Origin: Salipiger bermudensis
GTDB lineage: Bacteria; Pseudomonadota; Alphaproteobacteria; Rhodobacterales; Rhodobacteraceae
NCBI RefSeq assembly: GCF_019801965.1
Contig: NZ_JAHVIA010000005.1
Coordinates: forward strand, 1-64,000
Length of the DNA: 64,000 bases
Direction: 5' to 3'
In this document: one piece after another, positions 36,875 to 47,295 of the stretch
How positions within the stretch are numbered: the stretch's first letter is position 1
Layout: the number at the start of each line of letters is the position of its first letter
The notes under the pieces: generated by a model
What the model was told of the DNA's origin: nothing
The model's database searches: none
Seen by the model: only the letters and a program-made list of their open reading frames with translations
Program-made: the position numbers and the translations under genes

Positions 36875-37495
36875 ATGACCTCCCCCCAGATCGAGACCGC
36901 GCGGCTCGATGCTCAGAGCGAGCCCACCCGGCTCGACGCCCAGATGGCCTTCCTGATGGAAGCCGACCGCCTCAAGGCGATCACCCGCGCCACCCGCAAC
37001 CATGACGGCCGGTTCGAGAACTCGGCCGAGCACAGCTGGCACCTGGCGCTCTTCGCGCTGGTGCTGGGCGAGCACGCACCCGAAGGCATCTCGGTCGAGC
37101 GGGTGATCCGCATGCTGCTGATCCACGATCTCGTGGAGATCGACGCCGGCGATGCGCCGTTCTTCGGCGAGGTCGACGAGGCCGCGAAAGAGGCCGAGGA
37201 GACCGCCGCGGCGGAGCGGCTCTTCGGACTGCTGCCCGACCCGCAGGGCGCCGAGCTGCTGGCGCTCTGGCACGAGTTCGAGGCCAACGAGACCCCGGAC
37301 GCTCGCTTCGCCAAGTCGCTCGACCGCTTCCAGCCGCCCAATCTCAACCTCGCGTCCGGCGGCGGCAGCTGGGACGATTACAACGTCACCCATGAGGTGT
37401 TCGAGGCCCGTATGGGCCCCAGGATCCGGCACGGCGCCCCGGCGCTCTGGGACTGGCTGGCACCGCGCGTCAAGGCCTTCTTCGCCCGGCGCTGA
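36875..37495 (+). CDS. HD-domain hydrolase (YfbR/HDDC2-like)
   Basis: 206 residues. Metal-binding residues are visible: His in ENSAEHSWHLAL (near 51-54), the HD pair in LLIHDLVEIDAGD (near 89) and acidic E/D residues after it. This combination (EHSWH ... HDLVEIDAGD) fits the 5'-deoxynucleotidase-like HDDC2/YfbR branch, which releases phosphate from nucleoside monophosphates. GGAG lies upstream. It is the third gene of the hydrolase unit and ends before a convergent terminator. Confidence 0.88.
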   Translation: MTSPQIETARLDAQSEPTRLDAQMAFLMEADRLKAITRATRNHDGRFENSAEHSWHLALFALVLGEHAPEGISVERVIRMLLIHDLVEIDAGDAPFFGEVDEAAKEAEETAAAERLFGLLPDPQGAELLALWHEFEANETPDARFAKSLDRFQPPNLNLASGGGSWDDYNVTHEVFEARMGPRIRHGAPALWDWLAPRVKAFFARR

Positions 37496-37511
37496 GCGGC
37501 ACATACAAGAA

Positions 37512-37543
37512 GGCCAAGACTTTTCATCCGAAAAGTCTTGGCC
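37512..37543. terminator. Perfect 14-bp hairpin between convergent genes
   Basis: GGCCAAGACTTTTC / GAAAAGTCTTGGCC pair perfectly around an ATCC loop. It lies 17 bp after the HD-hydrolase stop and could end transcription from both directions. Confidence 0.7.
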
Positions 37544-37570
37544 CATGTCTTGCGTCAGGCACCGAGCGGC

Positions 37571-37598
37571 CGAAGATCCTTCGCAGGAAAAATCTTCC
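37571..37598 (-). terminator. Second hairpin, on the lpd side
   Basis: On the minus strand, GAAGAT ... ATCTTC arms enclose CCT/AGG with an unpaired T-stretch (GAAGATTTTTCCTGCGAAGG). It lies 22-49 bp after the lpd stop and is a plausible lpd terminator. Confidence 0.45.
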
Positions 37599-37619
37599 GC
37601 CCCCCGGATCAGAACCGGA

Positions 37620-39014
37620 TCAGTAGTGGATCGCACGGCCCCAGGCGTCGAGCACGCTCTCGTGCATCATCTCCGACAGGGTCGGGTGCGGGAAGACGGT
37701 GTTCATCAGGTCTTCCTCGGTGGTCTCGAGCTGGCGCCCCACAACGTAGCCCTGGATCAGCTCGGTCACTTCCGCGCCGACCATGTGGGCGCCCAGCAGC
37801 GCGCCGGTCTTCTCGTCGAACACGGTTTTGACCATGCCCTCGGGCTCGCCGAGCGCGATCGCCTTGCCGTTGCCGATGAACGGGAAGCGACCGACCTTGA
37901 CCTTGTAGCCGGCCTCCTTGGCCTGCGCCTCGGTCAGGCCCACGCTCGCCACCTGCGGGTGGCAATAGGTGCAGCCGGCGATGCTGTCGGGATCGACCGC
38001 GTGCGGATGGCCGCCGGCGATCAGCTCCGCCACCATGACACCCTCGTGGCTCGCCTTGTGCGCCAGCCAGGGCGCGCCCGCCACGTCGCCGATGGCATAG
38101 ACGCCCTCGATGCCGGTGCGGCAGTGCTTGTCGGTCACCACGTGGGTGCGCTCGACCTTCACGCCCAGCTCCTCGAGACCGAGCCCCTCGACATTGCCGA
38201 CGATGCCCACGGCGGAGATCACCGTGTCGAACTCCTCGGTGGTGGTCTTGCCGTTCTGCTCGATATGCGCGGTGACCTTGCCCTGCCCGCGGTCGAGCTT
38301 CTTGACCATGGTCTTCTCGCGGATCTTGAGCCCCTGCTTCTCGAACTGCTTCTTGGCGAATTTCGAGATTTCCTCGTCCTCCACCGGCAGGATGCGGTCC
38401 ATCACCTCGACCACCGTCGTGTCGGCGCCGAGCGTGTGGTAGAAGCTGGCGAACTCGATGCCGATGGCGCCCGAACCGATCACCAGCAGCTTCTTCGGCA
38501 TGCGCTTGGGCTGCAGCGCCGCCTTGTAGGTCCAGACCAGATCGCCATCCGCCTCGAGGCCGGGCAGCTCGCGGGCGCGGGCGCCGGTTGCGATCACGAT
38601 GTTCTTGGCGGTGAGCTCCTCGGTGCCCTTCTCGGTCTTGACCGAGACCTTGCCCTTCCCGGTGATCTTGGCGTCGCCCATGATCGAGGTCACCTTGTTC
38701 TTCTTCAGAAGATGGGTGACGCCCGAGTTGAGCTGCTTGGCCACGCCGCGCGAGCGCTTGACCACCGCGTCGAGATCGAAGCCGATCTTTTCGGCCGAAA
38801 GGCCGTATTCCTTGGCGCGGTGCATGAAGTGGTAGATCTCGGAAGACCGCAGCAGCGCCTTCGTCGGGATGCAGCCCCAGTTGAGGCAGATGCCCCCCAT
38901 ATGCTCGCGCTCCACGCAGGCCACCTTGAGCCCGAGCTGGGCGCCGCGGATCGCGGCGACATAGCCGCCCGGTCCCGCGCCAATCACGATCATGTCGAAG
39001 CTTTGCGAAGCCAT
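37620..39014 (-). CDS. lpd: Dihydrolipoyl dehydrogenase
   Basis: 464 residues. FAD motif GAGPGGYVAAIRGAQLG (GAGPGG), redox-active disulfide in CLNWGCIPTKAL (Cys-x4-Cys), NAD motif IGSGAIGIEFA and catalytic HPTLSE near the C-terminus give a complete flavoprotein disulfide reductase. GGAG precedes the ATG at 39014; upstream in-frame codons lack a ribosome site. It is the E3 component of the 2-oxo-acid dehydrogenase complexes or of the glycine cleavage system. No E1/E2 genes are adjacent, so the complex it serves is not known from this window. Confidence 0.95.
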   Translation of the reverse strand: MASQSFDMIVIGAGPGGYVAAIRGAQLGLKVACVEREHMGGICLNWGCIPTKALLRSSEIYHFMHRAKEYGLSAEKIGFDLDAVVKRSRGVAKQLNSGVTHLLKKNKVTSIMGDAKITGKGKVSVKTEKGTEELTAKNIVIATGARARELPGLEADGDLVWTYKAALQPKRMPKKLLVIGSGAIGIEFASFYHTLGADTTVVEVMDRILPVEDEEISKFAKKQFEKQGLKIREKTMVKKLDRGQGKVTAHIEQNGKTTTEEFDTVISAVGIVGNVEGLGLEELGVKVERTHVVTDKHCRTGIEGVYAIGDVAGAPWLAHKASHEGVMVAELIAGGHPHAVDPDSIAGCTYCHPQVASVGLTEAQAKEAGYKVKVGRFPFIGNGKAIALGEPEGMVKTVFDEKTGALLGAHMVGAEVTELIQGYVVGRQLETTEEDLMNTVFPHPTLSEMMHESVLDAWGRAIHY

Positions 39015-39142
39015 GGCTCTCTCCGTCCGTGTCAAATTAGTTTGGCATTAAACCATTTTCCGGAATGCTTCAACGCAAAGCAAAGCCGGGCAGCGGGAAT
39101 CCTCCGTGCTCCCCCGCGAAGCGCCTTGGACGGCGCAGCGAA

Positions 39143-39174
39143 AGGGCCCGCGCGATCACCATCGCACGGGCCCT
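39143..39174 (-). terminator. Terminator after the DUF924 gene
   Basis: A stem of AGGGCCCG/CGGGCCCT extended by GCGAT/ATCGC with one mismatch and a 4-nt loop, followed on the minus strand by TTTCGC. It lies 43 bp after the DUF924 stop. Confidence 0.65.
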
Positions 39175-39216
39175 GCCGAAATGAAAAGCCCAAGTTGTCC
39201 GTCGCTAACGGAGGGC

Positions 39217-39798
39217 TCAGGCGGCCTCGGTCTGCAGCTTGCGCACCGTGGCGCCGTAGCCGCCGCCCTCGACATAGGCGCGCTCCGCCGCGGTCGAGGC
39301 GCGCTCCAGCGCCGCGTTGCGGGTCGGGAAGCGCCCGAAATCGCGGATCACCTCGCGGTGGGCGCGGGCATGCAGCAGGTTGGATGCGCCGCTCTCGGGC
39401 ATCCGCTCCTTCATCAGCCGGATGCAGCGATCCTGATCGCAGAGGTTCTCGGAATGCATCAGCGGCAGGTAGAAGAACTGCCGCGCCGGCTCATCGATCT
39501 TGAGATCCCAGCCGCGCCAGATCGCCTGCTTCGCCGCCGCCATCGCGATCTCGTCGGAGGCAAAGGCCCGACCGCTGCCGCGGAACATGTTGCGCGGGAA
39601 CTGGTCGAGCAGGATGATATAGGCCAGCGCCCCGCTCGGATAGGTCAGCCACAGGCCGAAGCGGCCCTCCATCGCGGCTTCCCAGGTCTCTTCGAACTGC
39701 TCGCGCACGCGGGCGTCGAGCGCCTCGTCCTGCGCGTACCAGCGCTTTTCTCCGACCTCGTCGAGCCAGAATGTCAGTATCTCCTCGGGCCCCTTCAT
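39217..39798 (-). CDS. DUF924-family protein
   Basis: 193 residues with the DUF924 hallmarks: LTFWLDEVGEKRWYAQD near the start (LTFWLDE), LLDQFPRNMFRG, and FFYLPLMHSEN. These proteins are helical, resemble TPR folds and have no known function. The start at 39798 has AAGGAG 13 bp upstream; ATG codons further upstream lack a site. It stands alone between two terminator regions. Confidence 0.9.
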   Translation of the reverse strand: MKGPEEILTFWLDEVGEKRWYAQDEALDARVREQFEETWEAAMEGRFGLWLTYPSGALAYIILLDQFPRNMFRGSGRAFASDEIAMAAAKQAIWRGWDLKIDEPARQFFYLPLMHSENLCDQDRCIRLMKERMPESGASNLLHARAHREVIRDFGRFPTRNAALERASTAAERAYVEGGGYGATVRKLQTEAA

Positions 39799-39919
39799 GG
39801 CCACATGCTCCTTCTCGCCTCGCCCCTGTTCGAGCGTCATGTAAAGGTTACATTCCACTTAGAACCGAGCAAAAGTAAAATATTCTGTCAATTACGACAT
39901 TCCGGCAGTGCGAGGCCCC

Positions 39920-41200
39920 TCAGGAGGCCTCCCGCAGGGCATCGGCCTCCGCTTCCGCCTCGGCCTCCGCGGTCTCGATGGCCACTTCCTGCGCCACCGC
40001 GACGGCGACCGGCGAGGCGCTCGGCGAGACCGCGGTATAGGCGCTGGTGCTGTCCACCGAGGGGGCCGCGCGCTTGGTCATGCGGAAGAAGGCGTAGCCG
40101 GTGAGGCTCAGCAGCAAGACCGCGATCAGCGCGAAATAGGCCCCCGGTCCGAACACCTGCATGGCGTAACCGGTGATGATCGGGCCAGCGATCGCGCCCA
40201 CCCCGTTGACGAAGAGCAGGCCGGCCGAGGCGGCGGCCATGTCATCATGTTCGAGATAGTCGTTGGTATAGGCAATCAGCAGCGAATAGAGCGGGTTGGA
40301 CGCCCCGCCGATGACGAAAGCGGCCGCCAGGACGACGACGAACTGGCCGGTCATGACGGTTGCGAAAACCGCGGCGATGCCGCCGATCAGCGCCACCACG
40401 GCGACCAGCTGGCGGCGGTCCATACGGTCGGAGAGCCAACCCAGCGGATACTGGGTCACCAGCGCGCCGACATAAAACGAGGCGACGAACATCGAGATCT
40501 GGGTCAGCCGCAACCCGGCCTCTGCCGCGAACACCGCCGCCATGCCGAATTGCGCGGCGAACACGCCGCCCAGCAGGAAGATGCCAACGAAGCCCAGCGG
40601 AGACACGCCGTAGAGCTCACGCAGGCTCATCCGCTTGGTGGTCGCGAAGGCCGGCGTCGGGCTCACCGACAAAAGAATCGGCGCGAATGCGATGGAAACG
40701 AGCACCGAGGGAATGACGAAGAGCAGGAAGCCCGAGGGATCGGGCACCAGCAGCATCGCCTGCGCCGCGATGATGCCCAGCATCTGCACCATCATGTAGG
40801 CCGAGAGCGCCTGGCCCCGGCTCTCGTTCGAGGTCGAGTTGTTGAGCCAGCTTTCGGCGGTGACGTAGACGCCGCAATAGCAGAAGCCGATGATCATGCG
40901 CTCGATGGTCCAGGCCACCGGATGGGGGAAGGAGGGGTAGAGGATCAGCACCGCCGAGATGAACGAGCCCAGCGCGGCGAAGACCCGCACGTGGCCGACG
41001 CGGCGGATCATCCCCGGCGTCAGCAGCGAGGCGATCAGGAAGCCCGCGAAATAGGCCGACATGACGACCGACATCGAGAAGGCCGAGAAGCCCTCGCCGG
41101 AGCCGCGCACACCGAGCAGCGAGCCCTGCAGACCGTTGCCCAGCATCAGCAGCAGCATCCCGAGAAGCAGCGCCCAGGAATGTTTCAGAACGTCGAGCAT
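39920..41200 (-). CDS. MFS transporter, YfkF/CsbX-like
   Basis: 426 residues with 12 helices; the N-terminal half has the GMIRRVGHVRVF loop and the second half PLGWLSDRMDRRQLV, an MFS A-motif. The C-terminal tail is rich in Ala and Glu (AEAEAEAEAD) and cytoplasmic. GGGGAG precedes the ATG. The substrate is not readable. It ends with its own spacing and shows no obvious operon partner. Confidence 0.87.
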   Translation of the reverse strand: MLDVLKHSWALLLGMLLLMLGNGLQGSLLGVRGSGEGFSAFSMSVVMSAYFAGFLIASLLTPGMIRRVGHVRVFAALGSFISAVLILYPSFPHPVAWTIERMIIGFCYCGVYVTAESWLNNSTSNESRGQALSAYMMVQMLGIIAAQAMLLVPDPSGFLLFVIPSVLVSIAFAPILLSVSPTPAFATTKRMSLRELYGVSPLGFVGIFLLGGVFAAQFGMAAVFAAEAGLRLTQISMFVASFYVGALVTQYPLGWLSDRMDRRQLVAVVALIGGIAAVFATVMTGQFVVVLAAAFVIGGASNPLYSLLIAYTNDYLEHDDMAAASAGLLFVNGVGAIAGPIITGYAMQVFGPGAYFALIAVLLLSLTGYAFFRMTKRAAPSVDSTSAYTAVSPSASPVAVAVAQEVAIETAEAEAEAEADALREAS

Positions 41201-41313
41201 GGCGGCTCCCCTTCTTGCGTCGTCTTGCGTCCAGCGTCGTGCTCGCGCGATGCGGCGATTCCGTTTCGCCAGAGCCGTCGCATCACGCCCCGTCAAACGC
41301 AAGCACAGAGCGC

Positions 41314-42363
41314 CTAAGGAATCAGCAAAGACGCATCGCCGTAGGAGAAGAAACGATAGCGCTCCGAGATGGCATGTTCGTAAATCCCCATCATCCGCTC
41401 GCGCCCCATCAGCGCCGAGACCAGCATCATCAGGGTGGATTTCGGCAGATGGAAGTTGGTCATCAGCGCGTCGGTGACGCGGAAGGCGAAGCCCGGGTAG
41501 ATGAAGATGTCGGTGACGCCCTGCCACGGCGCGATGGCGCCGCTGTCGCGCGCCGCGGTCTCCAGAAGGCGCAGCGCCGTGGTGCCCACCGGGATCACCC
41601 GCCCGCCCGCCGCCTTGGTGGCAGCGATCTCGGCGGCGGCGGCCTCGCTGACCTCGCCCCATTCGCCATGCATCTTGTGGGTGGTCACATCATCGACCTT
41701 GACCGGAAGGAAGGTGCCGGCGCCGACATGCAGCGTCACCTTGGTGAACGCGACCCCGTGCGTCTCGAGCGCGGCCAGCAGCTCCGCGTCGAAATGCAGG
41801 CTGGCGGTCGGCGCGGCCACGGCGCCCTTCTTCTCGGCCCAGACGGTCTGGTAATCGCGCTTGTCCTGCGCATCGGCGGCACGCTTGGCGGCGATGTAGG
41901 GCGGCAGCGGCATGGCGCCGGCCTCGGCCAGCGCGGCGTCGAAATCCTCGCCCTCGAGGTTGAAGCGCATGAGCCCCTGCCCCTCCTCGCGCGCCTCGAG
42001 CGTCGCCGAGAGCGCCTCGGAGAACACCACCGTCTCGCCCTCGCGCAGCTTCTTCAGCGGCTTGACCAGCGCCGCCCAGAGCCCGCCCGGGCGCGGCTCG
42101 AGCAGGGTGATCTCGATCTGCGCCTGCGTCACCCCCTGCGCACTCTCGCGCGTGCGATGCCCCGAAAGCCGCGCCGGAATCACCTTGGTGTCGTTCAGCA
42201 CCAGCCGGTCACCGGGGCGCAGCCACTGCGTCAGGTCGCCCACCACCGCGTCGGTGATCGTGTCGCCCTCGGCCACCAGCAGACGCGCCGAGGAGCGCGG
42301 GTTGGCGGGGCGGGTCGCGATCAGCTCGTCGGGCAGATCGAAATCGAAATCGCTCAGGTGCAT
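41314..42363 (-). CDS. queA: tRNA preQ1(34) S-adenosylmethionine ribosyltransferase-isomerase
   Basis: 349 residues, the family size, starting [20 protein letters not shown] ([11 protein letters not shown]) and containing [27 protein letters not shown] and [14 protein letters not shown], all QueA signatures. It adds the ribosyl group of SAM to preQ1 in tRNA to make epoxyqueuosine, the step after Tgt, which is encoded about 7 kb away. AGAGG precedes the ATG. The gene lies 25 bp after the AsmA-like gene on the same strand. Confidence 0.96.
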   Translation of the reverse strand: MHLSDFDFDLPDELIATRPANPRSSARLLVAEGDTITDAVVGDLTQWLRPGDRLVLNDTKVIPARLSGHRTRESAQGVTQAQIEITLLEPRPGGLWAALVKPLKKLREGETVVFSEALSATLEAREEGQGLMRFNLEGEDFDAALAEAGAMPLPPYIAAKRAADAQDKRDYQTVWAEKKGAVAAPTASLHFDAELLAALETHGVAFTKVTLHVGAGTFLPVKVDDVTTHKMHGEWGEVSEAAAAEIAATKAAGGRVIPVGTTALRLLETAARDSGAIAPWQGVTDIFIYPGFAFRVTDALMTNFHLPKSTLMMLVSALMGRERMMGIYEHAISERYRFFSYGDASLLIP

Positions 42364-42388
42364 GGATCCTCTCGGGTCGGGAATGGTC

Positions 42389-45300
42389 TTACTGGCTGAC
42401 GCTCGGGGGCGGGCGGCGGAAGATGTCACGGAAGATGCCCGGGGTGAAGGCCGAAAGCGGATTGACCGAGACCTGCGGATCGCTGGCGGCGCCGCGCAGG
42501 TTGAAGTTGAAGCCGATGAGCCCCTCGCCCTTGCGGGCGAAGAGCTGCCCGATGCCATTAAGGATGTAGATCGGCGACAGCACGCCCTGCATGTCCATCC
42601 GCTTGTCGGCGAGGTTGTAGAACCCGTCCATCGAGATGCCCATCGAGGGGCCAATTGCGCTGGAGCGGGTCAGCACCACCTGACGCGGGCTCAGCCGGAA
42701 GCGCGCCTCGACCTCGGAGAAGTAGATCCCCGCGCCGTTCAGCTCGTCGAGCAACCCGACCACCGAGATCGCGTCGAGCAGGCCGGTGATCGCCGGGGCG
42801 TCCTGCAGCCGGGTCTCGCGGATCACCAGGTTGCCGTCATAGGTGCCGTCCTGCCCGCGCACCGGCACCAGCGTCAGGTCGAAGGTGCCGTCCTTGACGT
42901 TGTTGAACACCCCCGCTCCGGCCAGAACGTCGCCGGCATCGCGGGCGCGGATGCGGATGGCGCTGCCGCCGTTCTGCGGCACCAGCGCGCCCTCGATCTC
43001 GGCCCGTCCGAGATCGGCGGTGAAATCGCCGGTCAGCCCGCCGGCATCGCGGAAGCGCCCCTCGAAACCGGTGACCGCGATGCTGTCGGAAACCTGCAGC
43101 CTCTCGAGGCTGATCTGCATCGGCCCGGTCGCCCTGCCGCCGCCTCCGCCGCCCTGCCCGAACGGCGCACTGCGCATGTCGACCCGACCGCCGCTGAGTG
43201 TGATCGCCGGCGGCGCACCGCGGCCCTGCGCCGTCAGCACTACCGAGCTGTCGAGCCAGCCCCCGACCCGCAGACGCGGCAGCTCGAGCCGTCCGAAGCT
43301 GCCGTCGGGGTTGAGCCGCACACGCCCCTCGGCCTCGAGTCCGGCCCCCGACAGCGCCAGCCGCTCGATCTGCACCGGCTTGCCCAGCGCCCCCGTCACC
43401 TCGAGCGCCCCGGTCTGCTGCTGCGACAGGCGCCAGCCGATCTGCGGCAGCGCAAGCCCCACACCGGCCAGCGACGAGCTGAGCGCGAAGCGCGGCGTCT
43501 CGCCCGGCGCGAGATCGATGCTCAGCGCCGCGCGCCCCTGCCCCGAGATCGTCCCCGGCGACAGTGTCAGGCCCAGCGCCTGCGCCACCGGCTCCGAGAG
43601 CACGATCTCGCCCGCGACCCGGCTGCCCGCCCCCGGCTCCAGCGATTGCGTCCAGCTGCCTTCGAAGGGCACGCCGTCGAAATCGACCGCGCCCGAGATC
43701 GCCACCTGTGCATCGTCCACCGCCAGCGCAAGCCGCTCGGCGCCGAGGGTCTTGCCCGGCACCACCTGATCGCTCACCACGTCGCGCAGCGTCCCGGTGA
43801 GGTCGATCGCCATGTCCTCGCGCTTCACGCCCTTCTTCAGCGGCATGACGATGGTGCCCTCGACCTCCGCGGTCCCCTCGCCGAGCGCCACCGGCCGGCC
43901 GGCCTTGCGCATGATCTCGAGCTTGGGGCTGTCGATATAGGACAGCGCCGCCACCAGCGGGCCCTCCGCCTTCAGCGTCAGCTCGCCGGTGGCCGGCTTC
44001 TCGCGCATGTCGCGGATCACGAAGCGGCTGCCCGCCCCCTCGAGCACGCCGCCCTCTGGCGGGGTGACCTTGGCGGTCTCGACGGTGACCGCGAGCCGGT
44101 GGTCGTAGATCGTCAGCTGGCCCTCGGCCTCGGTCAGGCGCGGCAGGTTGCGGGCATAGGTCAGCGCGCCGCCGGTAATGCGCGCGTCGATATAGGTCTC
44201 GGGCTTCTCGTTCGGCGCCTTGCGCACCGAGAAGATGCCGTGCTCGATGCCGCCCGCATGGACGTTGTCGGCCACCCATTTGCGCGGCTTCGACTGGATG
44301 CGCTCCGGCCAGTAGGACAGCAGCGTCTGGTGATCCATCTCCTCGAGCCGCCCGTCGAGCGCCAGCCGCCAGCCGTCACTCTCGGCGCTCAGCGCGCCCG
44401 AGAGGCGCAGCGGCAACGCCGGATCGGTGCTGCGGAACCGGCCCAGCTCGAAATGGAACGGCGCGAAGCCGAGACGCCAGTCGAGCTCGGCGCCGTCAAG
44501 CGTGAAGGGCCTGTCGAAGATGCCCTCCGCATCCGCCTCGAAGCGGCTCACCCGGAACTGCCCGGTCATGCCGTCGGGGAGGCCCGCCTCGGCGCCGCGC
44601 AGCACCGCGCGACCGTCGGCGATCACCGTGCCGACGGCGCTCGCGACCGCGATCTCGTCGAAGCTCAGCTCCGAGCGCGCGGGATCGTAGGAGAAATAGG
44701 TCCGCGCCAGGTCGAACGGAATCGGCTGGGTGCGGGCGTTGGGCTGCAGCACGCCGGCGCCGATCTGAAGCGTCGCGTTCAGCGCGCCGAGATCGCCGGT
44801 CTCGGTCATGGCGCCCCGCAGCGCCCCCGAGATCGGCGCCCTGAGGCCACCGAGCCAGGCCAGCGCCGCGCTCTGGGTGGCGATGTCCTGCGCCGGCAGG
44901 GCGCTGAGATTCATCCCGAAGCGCGCCGATTGCGCGCCGATCACGCTCTCGGCGCTGATCGCCAGAGTCGCGGCCACGTCGCCGGTGCCGAGCAGCGCCA
45001 CGTCGCCCGCCAGCCGCAGCGTGCCGTCTTCACGGCTCAGGCTGAGACGCCCGCCATCGGCGGTCCAGCCGCGTCCGGCGCGGGCATCCTCGTAGCGGAT
45101 GGTCAGCGCCTCCGCCTCGATCCGGCGCAGGCTCTCGAAGCGCGGATCCGACAGCGCGGCGTCGACCTGCGCGATCAGCGTCGGGATGTCTGGCGCCTGC
45201 GTGCCGGAGGCAAACGCGTCGCCGAGCGCAAGCCCGACCTTGCCGGTCTCGTCGCGGCGCAAGCTCATGCTGGCCCCGGCGAGGCTCACCCGGCCGAGCT

Positions 45301-45685
45301 GCAGCTCGCCGCGCAGCAGCGGCAGTGGATCGAGCCCGGCGCGCAGGTCTGCCAGCGTCGCCACCGGCACACCCTCGCTGGTCTGCAGATCCACGTCGGA
45401 TAGCACCACCCGCGCCAGCCCGTCGCGCTCCACCAGAACCGCCATGTCGCCGAAATTGATGGTCAGCCCCGGCAGCGCCTCGCTGAGCCGGTCCTCGATG
45501 CGCTCGCGCAGCCAGTCCGGCGCCGAAACCGCCCGCCCAACCATCACCAGCCCGGCGACGCCCAGAACCAGCGCCAGCAGTGCCAGCAGGGCTGCGCCCT
45601 TGGCAAGCCGACGCACGCGCCTCCGCCGTGGCGCGCGGGGGGCCGGCGCGGCGGGTTCCGGCGTCTCGTCTCTGTCGGTGGTCAC
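42389..45685 (-). CDS. Large AsmA/YhdP-like envelope protein (DUF3971)
   Basis: 1098 residues from a GTG start; the basic segment [11 protein letters not shown] precedes one transmembrane helix (about 30-52), and the rest is a long beta-rich periplasmic region with AsmA-like repeats ending in a conserved C-terminal segment (GSAGIQ-like features, DMQGVLSP). Such proteins are now seen as bridges for phospholipid transport between the inner and outer membranes. The frame runs open upstream but across the divergent bcp promoter, so the GTG was chosen; its ribosome site is weak. It is upstream of queA in the same direction. Confidence 0.85.
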   Translation of the reverse strand: MTTDRDETPEPAAPAPRAPRRRRVRRLAKGAALLALLALVLGVAGLVMVGRAVSAPDWLRERIEDRLSEALPGLTINFGDMAVLVERDGLARVVLSDVDLQTSEGVPVATLADLRAGLDPLPLLRGELQLGRVSLAGASMSLRRDETGKVGLALGDAFASGTQAPDIPTLIAQVDAALSDPRFESLRRIEAEALTIRYEDARAGRGWTADGGRLSLSREDGTLRLAGDVALLGTGDVAATLAISAESVIGAQSARFGMNLSALPAQDIATQSAALAWLGGLRAPISGALRGAMTETGDLGALNATLQIGAGVLQPNARTQPIPFDLARTYFSYDPARSELSFDEIAVASAVGTVIADGRAVLRGAEAGLPDGMTGQFRVSRFEADAEGIFDRPFTLDGAELDWRLGFAPFHFELGRFRSTDPALPLRLSGALSAESDGWRLALDGRLEEMDHQTLLSYWPERIQSKPRKWVADNVHAGGIEHGIFSVRKAPNEKPETYIDARITGGALTYARNLPRLTEAEGQLTIYDHRLAVTVETAKVTPPEGGVLEGAGSRFVIRDMREKPATGELTLKAEGPLVAALSYIDSPKLEIMRKAGRPVALGEGTAEVEGTIVMPLKKGVKREDMAIDLTGTLRDVVSDQVVPGKTLGAERLALAVDDAQVAISGAVDFDGVPFEGSWTQSLEPGAGSRVAGEIVLSEPVAQALGLTLSPGTISGQGRAALSIDLAPGETPRFALSSSLAGVGLALPQIGWRLSQQQTGALEVTGALGKPVQIERLALSGAGLEAEGRVRLNPDGSFGRLELPRLRVGGWLDSSVVLTAQGRGAPPAITLSGGRVDMRSAPFGQGGGGGGRATGPMQISLERLQVSDSIAVTGFEGRFRDAGGLTGDFTADLGRAEIEGALVPQNGGSAIRIRARDAGDVLAGAGVFNNVKDGTFDLTLVPVRGQDGTYDGNLVIRETRLQDAPAITGLLDAISVVGLLDELNGAGIYFSEVEARFRLSPRQVVLTRSSAIGPSMGISMDGFYNLADKRMDMQGVLSPIYILNGIGQLFARKGEGLIGFNFNLRGAASDPQVSVNPLSAFTPGIFRDIFRRPPPSVSQ

Positions 45686-45775
45686 TGGCGATCCGGCCCG
45701 TTGCTTTGCTTTGTGCTCAAGGCGTTCTACACCGAAGGTCAGCAATAGAGAAACAGCAAGACCGGAGCCTTGCCC

Positions 45776-46228
45776 ATGAGCGATACCGCCCCCGATTTCA
45801 CCCTGCCTTCGACCGACGGCGCAGACGTCACCCTCTCCGCCCTGCGCCCGGCCGCCGTGGTGCTGTTTTTCTACCCGCGCGACGACACCTCGGGCTGCAC
45901 CAAGGAGAACCAGGAGTTCAGCGCCCTGCTGCCCGAGTTCGAGGCCGCCGGCATCAAGGTCTTCGGCCTGTCGAAGGACAGTCTCGCCAGCCACGAGAAG
46001 TTCATGAAGAAGAAGGAGCTGACCGTGCCGCTGCTCTCCGACGAGGGCTCCGATGTCTGCGAGGCCTATGGCGTCTTCAAGGAGAAGAAAATGTACGGCA
46101 AGACCTTCATGGGCATCGAGCGCAGCACCTTCCTGATCGATGCCGAGGGCAAGATCGCGAAGGAATGGCGCAAGGTGAAGGTGCCGGGCCATGCCGCCGA
46201 GGTGCTCGAGGCCGCCAAGGCGCTCTGA
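45776..46228 (+). CDS. bcp: Peroxiredoxin, Bcp/PrxQ family
   Basis: 150 residues. The peroxidatic cysteine is Cys41 in DDTSGCTKEN. The position five residues on (usual resolving cysteine of E. coli Bcp) is Gln, and the next cysteine is Cys95 (SDVCEAYG), so it is a 1-Cys or atypical enzyme. It reduces hydroperoxides with thioredoxin-type reductants in the cytoplasm. GGAG lies 8 bp before the ATG; an in-frame TTG at 45770 is less likely. It is divergent from the AsmA-like gene. Confidence 0.93.
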   Translation: MSDTAPDFTLPSTDGADVTLSALRPAAVVLFFYPRDDTSGCTKENQEFSALLPEFEAAGIKVFGLSKDSLASHEKFMKKKELTVPLLSDEGSDVCEAYGVFKEKKMYGKTFMGIERSTFLIDAEGKIAKEWRKVKVPGHAAEVLEAAKAL

Positions 46229-46263
46229 CAAGACGGATCGCGGACAGGAAAGGACAGGCCGGC

Positions 46264-47073
46264 ATGACGAAGACGCTGAGCGAGATGGCGGTGGAGGTGC
46301 TCACCACCGCCGACGGGCGCGAAAAGACCGCGCTGAGCCATGCCCATGCACGCGCCTGGCGCGCCTCCCGCGAGGCCGGCACGCCGATCCCCCTCGGCAC
46401 GGCGCAGCCGCCGCTGCGCCCCTCCCGCCCCGATGCGCCCGAATTGCTCGATCCGCGCGATGTCCCCAAGCGCAAGCCCGGCTCGGAGAAGGGCCGCATC
46501 GCGCTGCTGCACGCGGTGGCGCATATCGAGCTCAACGCCGTCGACCTGCACTGGGACATCATCGCCCGCTTCACCGACACCCGCTTTCCGCTCGGCTTCT
46601 ACGATGACTGGGTGAAGGCGGCCGACGAGGAGTCGAAACACTTCAACCTGATGTGCGATTGCCTCGAGGCGCAGGGCAGCTACTACGGCGCCCTGCCCGC
46701 CCATGCCGGCATGTGGCGCGCCGCCGAGGACACCGCCGAAGACCTGATGGGCCGGCTTGCCGTGGTGCCGATGGTGCTCGAGGCGCGCGGGCTCGATGTC
46801 ACGCCCGGCATGATCGAGCTGTTCCGCCGCGCCAAGGCCGAGGATGCCGTCGCCGCGTTGGAAACAATCTATGCCGAAGAAGTCGGCCACGTGGCCTACG
46901 GCTCGAAGTGGTTCCACTTCCTCTGCGGCCGTCACGAGCTCGACCCGAAGGACGTGTTCCACGATCTCGTGCGACGCTATTTTCACAGCACGCTCAAGCC
47001 ACCGTTCAACGACGAGAAACGCGCCGAGGCCGGCCTGCCGCTCGATTTTTACTGGCCGCTGGCCGAAGAATGA
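46264..47073 (+). CDS. DUF455 ferritin-like protein
   Basis: 269 residues with the DUF455 pattern: HAVAHIELNAVDLHWD (Glu and His ligands), DEESKHFNLMC and IYAEEVGHVAYG. The ExxH-type repeats match a diiron ferritin-like four-helix bundle, so it probably binds two metal ions. No activity is established for the family. It starts 35 bp after bcp on the same strand, and a joint role in peroxide or metal handling is possible. Confidence 0.88.
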   Translation: MTKTLSEMAVEVLTTADGREKTALSHAHARAWRASREAGTPIPLGTAQPPLRPSRPDAPELLDPRDVPKRKPGSEKGRIALLHAVAHIELNAVDLHWDIIARFTDTRFPLGFYDDWVKAADEESKHFNLMCDCLEAQGSYYGALPAHAGMWRAAEDTAEDLMGRLAVVPMVLEARGLDVTPGMIELFRRAKAEDAVAALETIYAEEVGHVAYGSKWFHFLCGRHELDPKDVFHDLVRRYFHSTLKPPFNDEKRAEAGLPLDFYWPLAEE

Positions 47074-47295
47074 CCGCTCGCAGGCAAACGATCCGGGCAA
47101 CAATGACGGAAAATTGAGCACCCGGAACCCGTTGAGGTCGGCGGTTTTTCGCCAGTCCAGCGCGATTCCGCCGCAGAAAAAGCACAGGAAGCCCAAAATT
47201 GTTGCGATCATGTCGCGGTCTCTTTACCCCAATGGCCAGACGTCGGGTGGGGAACCGGCGCGTTGGAACTTGCACGGGAACAGGGGACAAAAACG

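Noticed and set aside
41912-45403. Plus-strand frame of over 1100 codons opposite queA and the AsmA-like gene
   Set aside because: It crosses two well-supported minus-strand genes and has shadow composition.
45686-46231. Longer frame of the AsmA-like gene reaching over bcp
   Set aside because: The extension is antisense to the whole bcp gene and has no signal for initiation; GTG 45685 precedes the expected basic-plus-helix start.
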